Of a stretch of 64,000 nucleotides of DNA, positions 63,723 to 64,000 are shown piece after piece. Under the pieces are notes generated by a model. That model did not search any database and was not told where the DNA came from. It worked only from the letters and a program-made list of their open reading frames with translations. Position 1 is the stretch's first letter. Each line of letters begins with the position of its first letter. The DNA is from Metellina segmentata (lineage: Eukaryota > Arthropoda > Arachnida > Araneae > Tetragnathidae): contig OX375880.1 of NCBI GenBank assembly GCA_947359465.1, forward strand, positions 15,942,120-16,006,119, read 5' to 3'. The position numbers and the translations under genes are program-made.

Positions 63723-63925
63723 AAGATGTCACGTGGTTGTTGGGAAAAGCATGGATACCAATAAAAGACAAAGTATTGATTGATTGAAGTGATTACTCAA
63801 GTGATTAAAAACACTCGTCTGCGCTTCAATAGCCAATCAGCCAAAGTCCTTATGTAAGCCAACGTGACAACCCTTCTGAGATCTGAGGACAGCTACTCCA
63901 TTGGATCTAATGTATCTCAGACCGT
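63632..63925 (+). repeat. 31-bp direct repeat pair
   Basis: CTACTCCATTGGATCTAATG then TATCTCAGACCG occurs at 63635-63666 and 63893-63925. Confidence 0.85.
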
Positions 63926-64000
63926 CTCTATTTCTACTCTCTCTATTTCTCTAGATACTCTGTCTATTTCATTAGAAGTTCAATGCATAGGAAAAAGCCT
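63926..64000. other. Pyrimidine-rich end of window
   Basis: CTCTATTTCT-type repeats; nothing further recognised. Confidence 0.5.

Overview
The window reads as repeat-dominated, AT-rich nuclear DNA from a metazoan. An arthropod is likely, and a chelicerate or spider is my best guess from the look of the SINE, Helitron and BEL/Pao content; that placement is inference. I find no supportable host protein gene, rRNA or functional tRNA gene. Essentially all recognisable coding sequence belongs to transposable elements.

The main landmark is a BEL/Pao LTR retrotransposon on the minus strand (3721-9869). It has 402-bp LTRs that look identical, a 5-bp target-site duplication (TSD), a primer-binding site, a polypurine tract, and near-intact gag-protease and RT-RNase H-integrase frames. 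They are separated only by a one-base frame change at a T5 run. It lies inside a deletion-derived hAT element (2542-9973) that also holds a Helitron (2777-3426). That hAT in turn splits a SINE (2442-2541 and 9974-10048).

The most abundant component is a tRNA-derived SINE, called SINE-A here. It is about 330 bp, with A and B boxes, a long central body and a TTACC-rich tail. A second family, SINE-B, has a different tRNA-like head on the same body and tail. A third family, SINE-C, has an unrelated tail ending near GCCATAAAACCCGAAACCAA. Several dozen copies and fragments lie on both strands. Many are nested in each other with 12-14 bp TSDs, and three end in tandemly repeated tails.

DNA transposons are varied. 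There are five non-autonomous Helitrons. hAT elements carry 8-bp TSDs, and four of them keep decayed transposase remnants. There are three same-breakpoint Tc1-like deletion derivatives, a second Tc1-like element with 29-bp inverted repeats, and a third Tc1-like element. ATCGATG-rich MITEs, a piggyBac-like TTAA MITE with a perfect 16-bp palindrome, and pogo/Tigger-like elements complete the set.

Tandem arrays are: a 41/26-bp satellite at 1-1253; a related 41-bp satellite at 44450-45965 with higher-order structure; an unrelated 41-bp AT-rich array at 15605-16085; a 37-bp array at 38635-39120; and a degenerate ~300-bp satellite at 55215-58690, interrupted by a hAT and a Tc1. Local segmental duplications occur at 10693-13170, 23180-24980 and 39885-41955.

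Between repeats lie GC-richer, apparently single-copy islands (13195-13620, 16435-16720, 25085-25545, 29690-30350, 39350-40180, 43550-44090, 50650-51470, 54780-55214, 62581-62918). They lack convincing ORFs and could be conserved non-coding DNA or untranslated or exonic sequence. Insertion order can be read in many places, so the window is a good record of transposition history.
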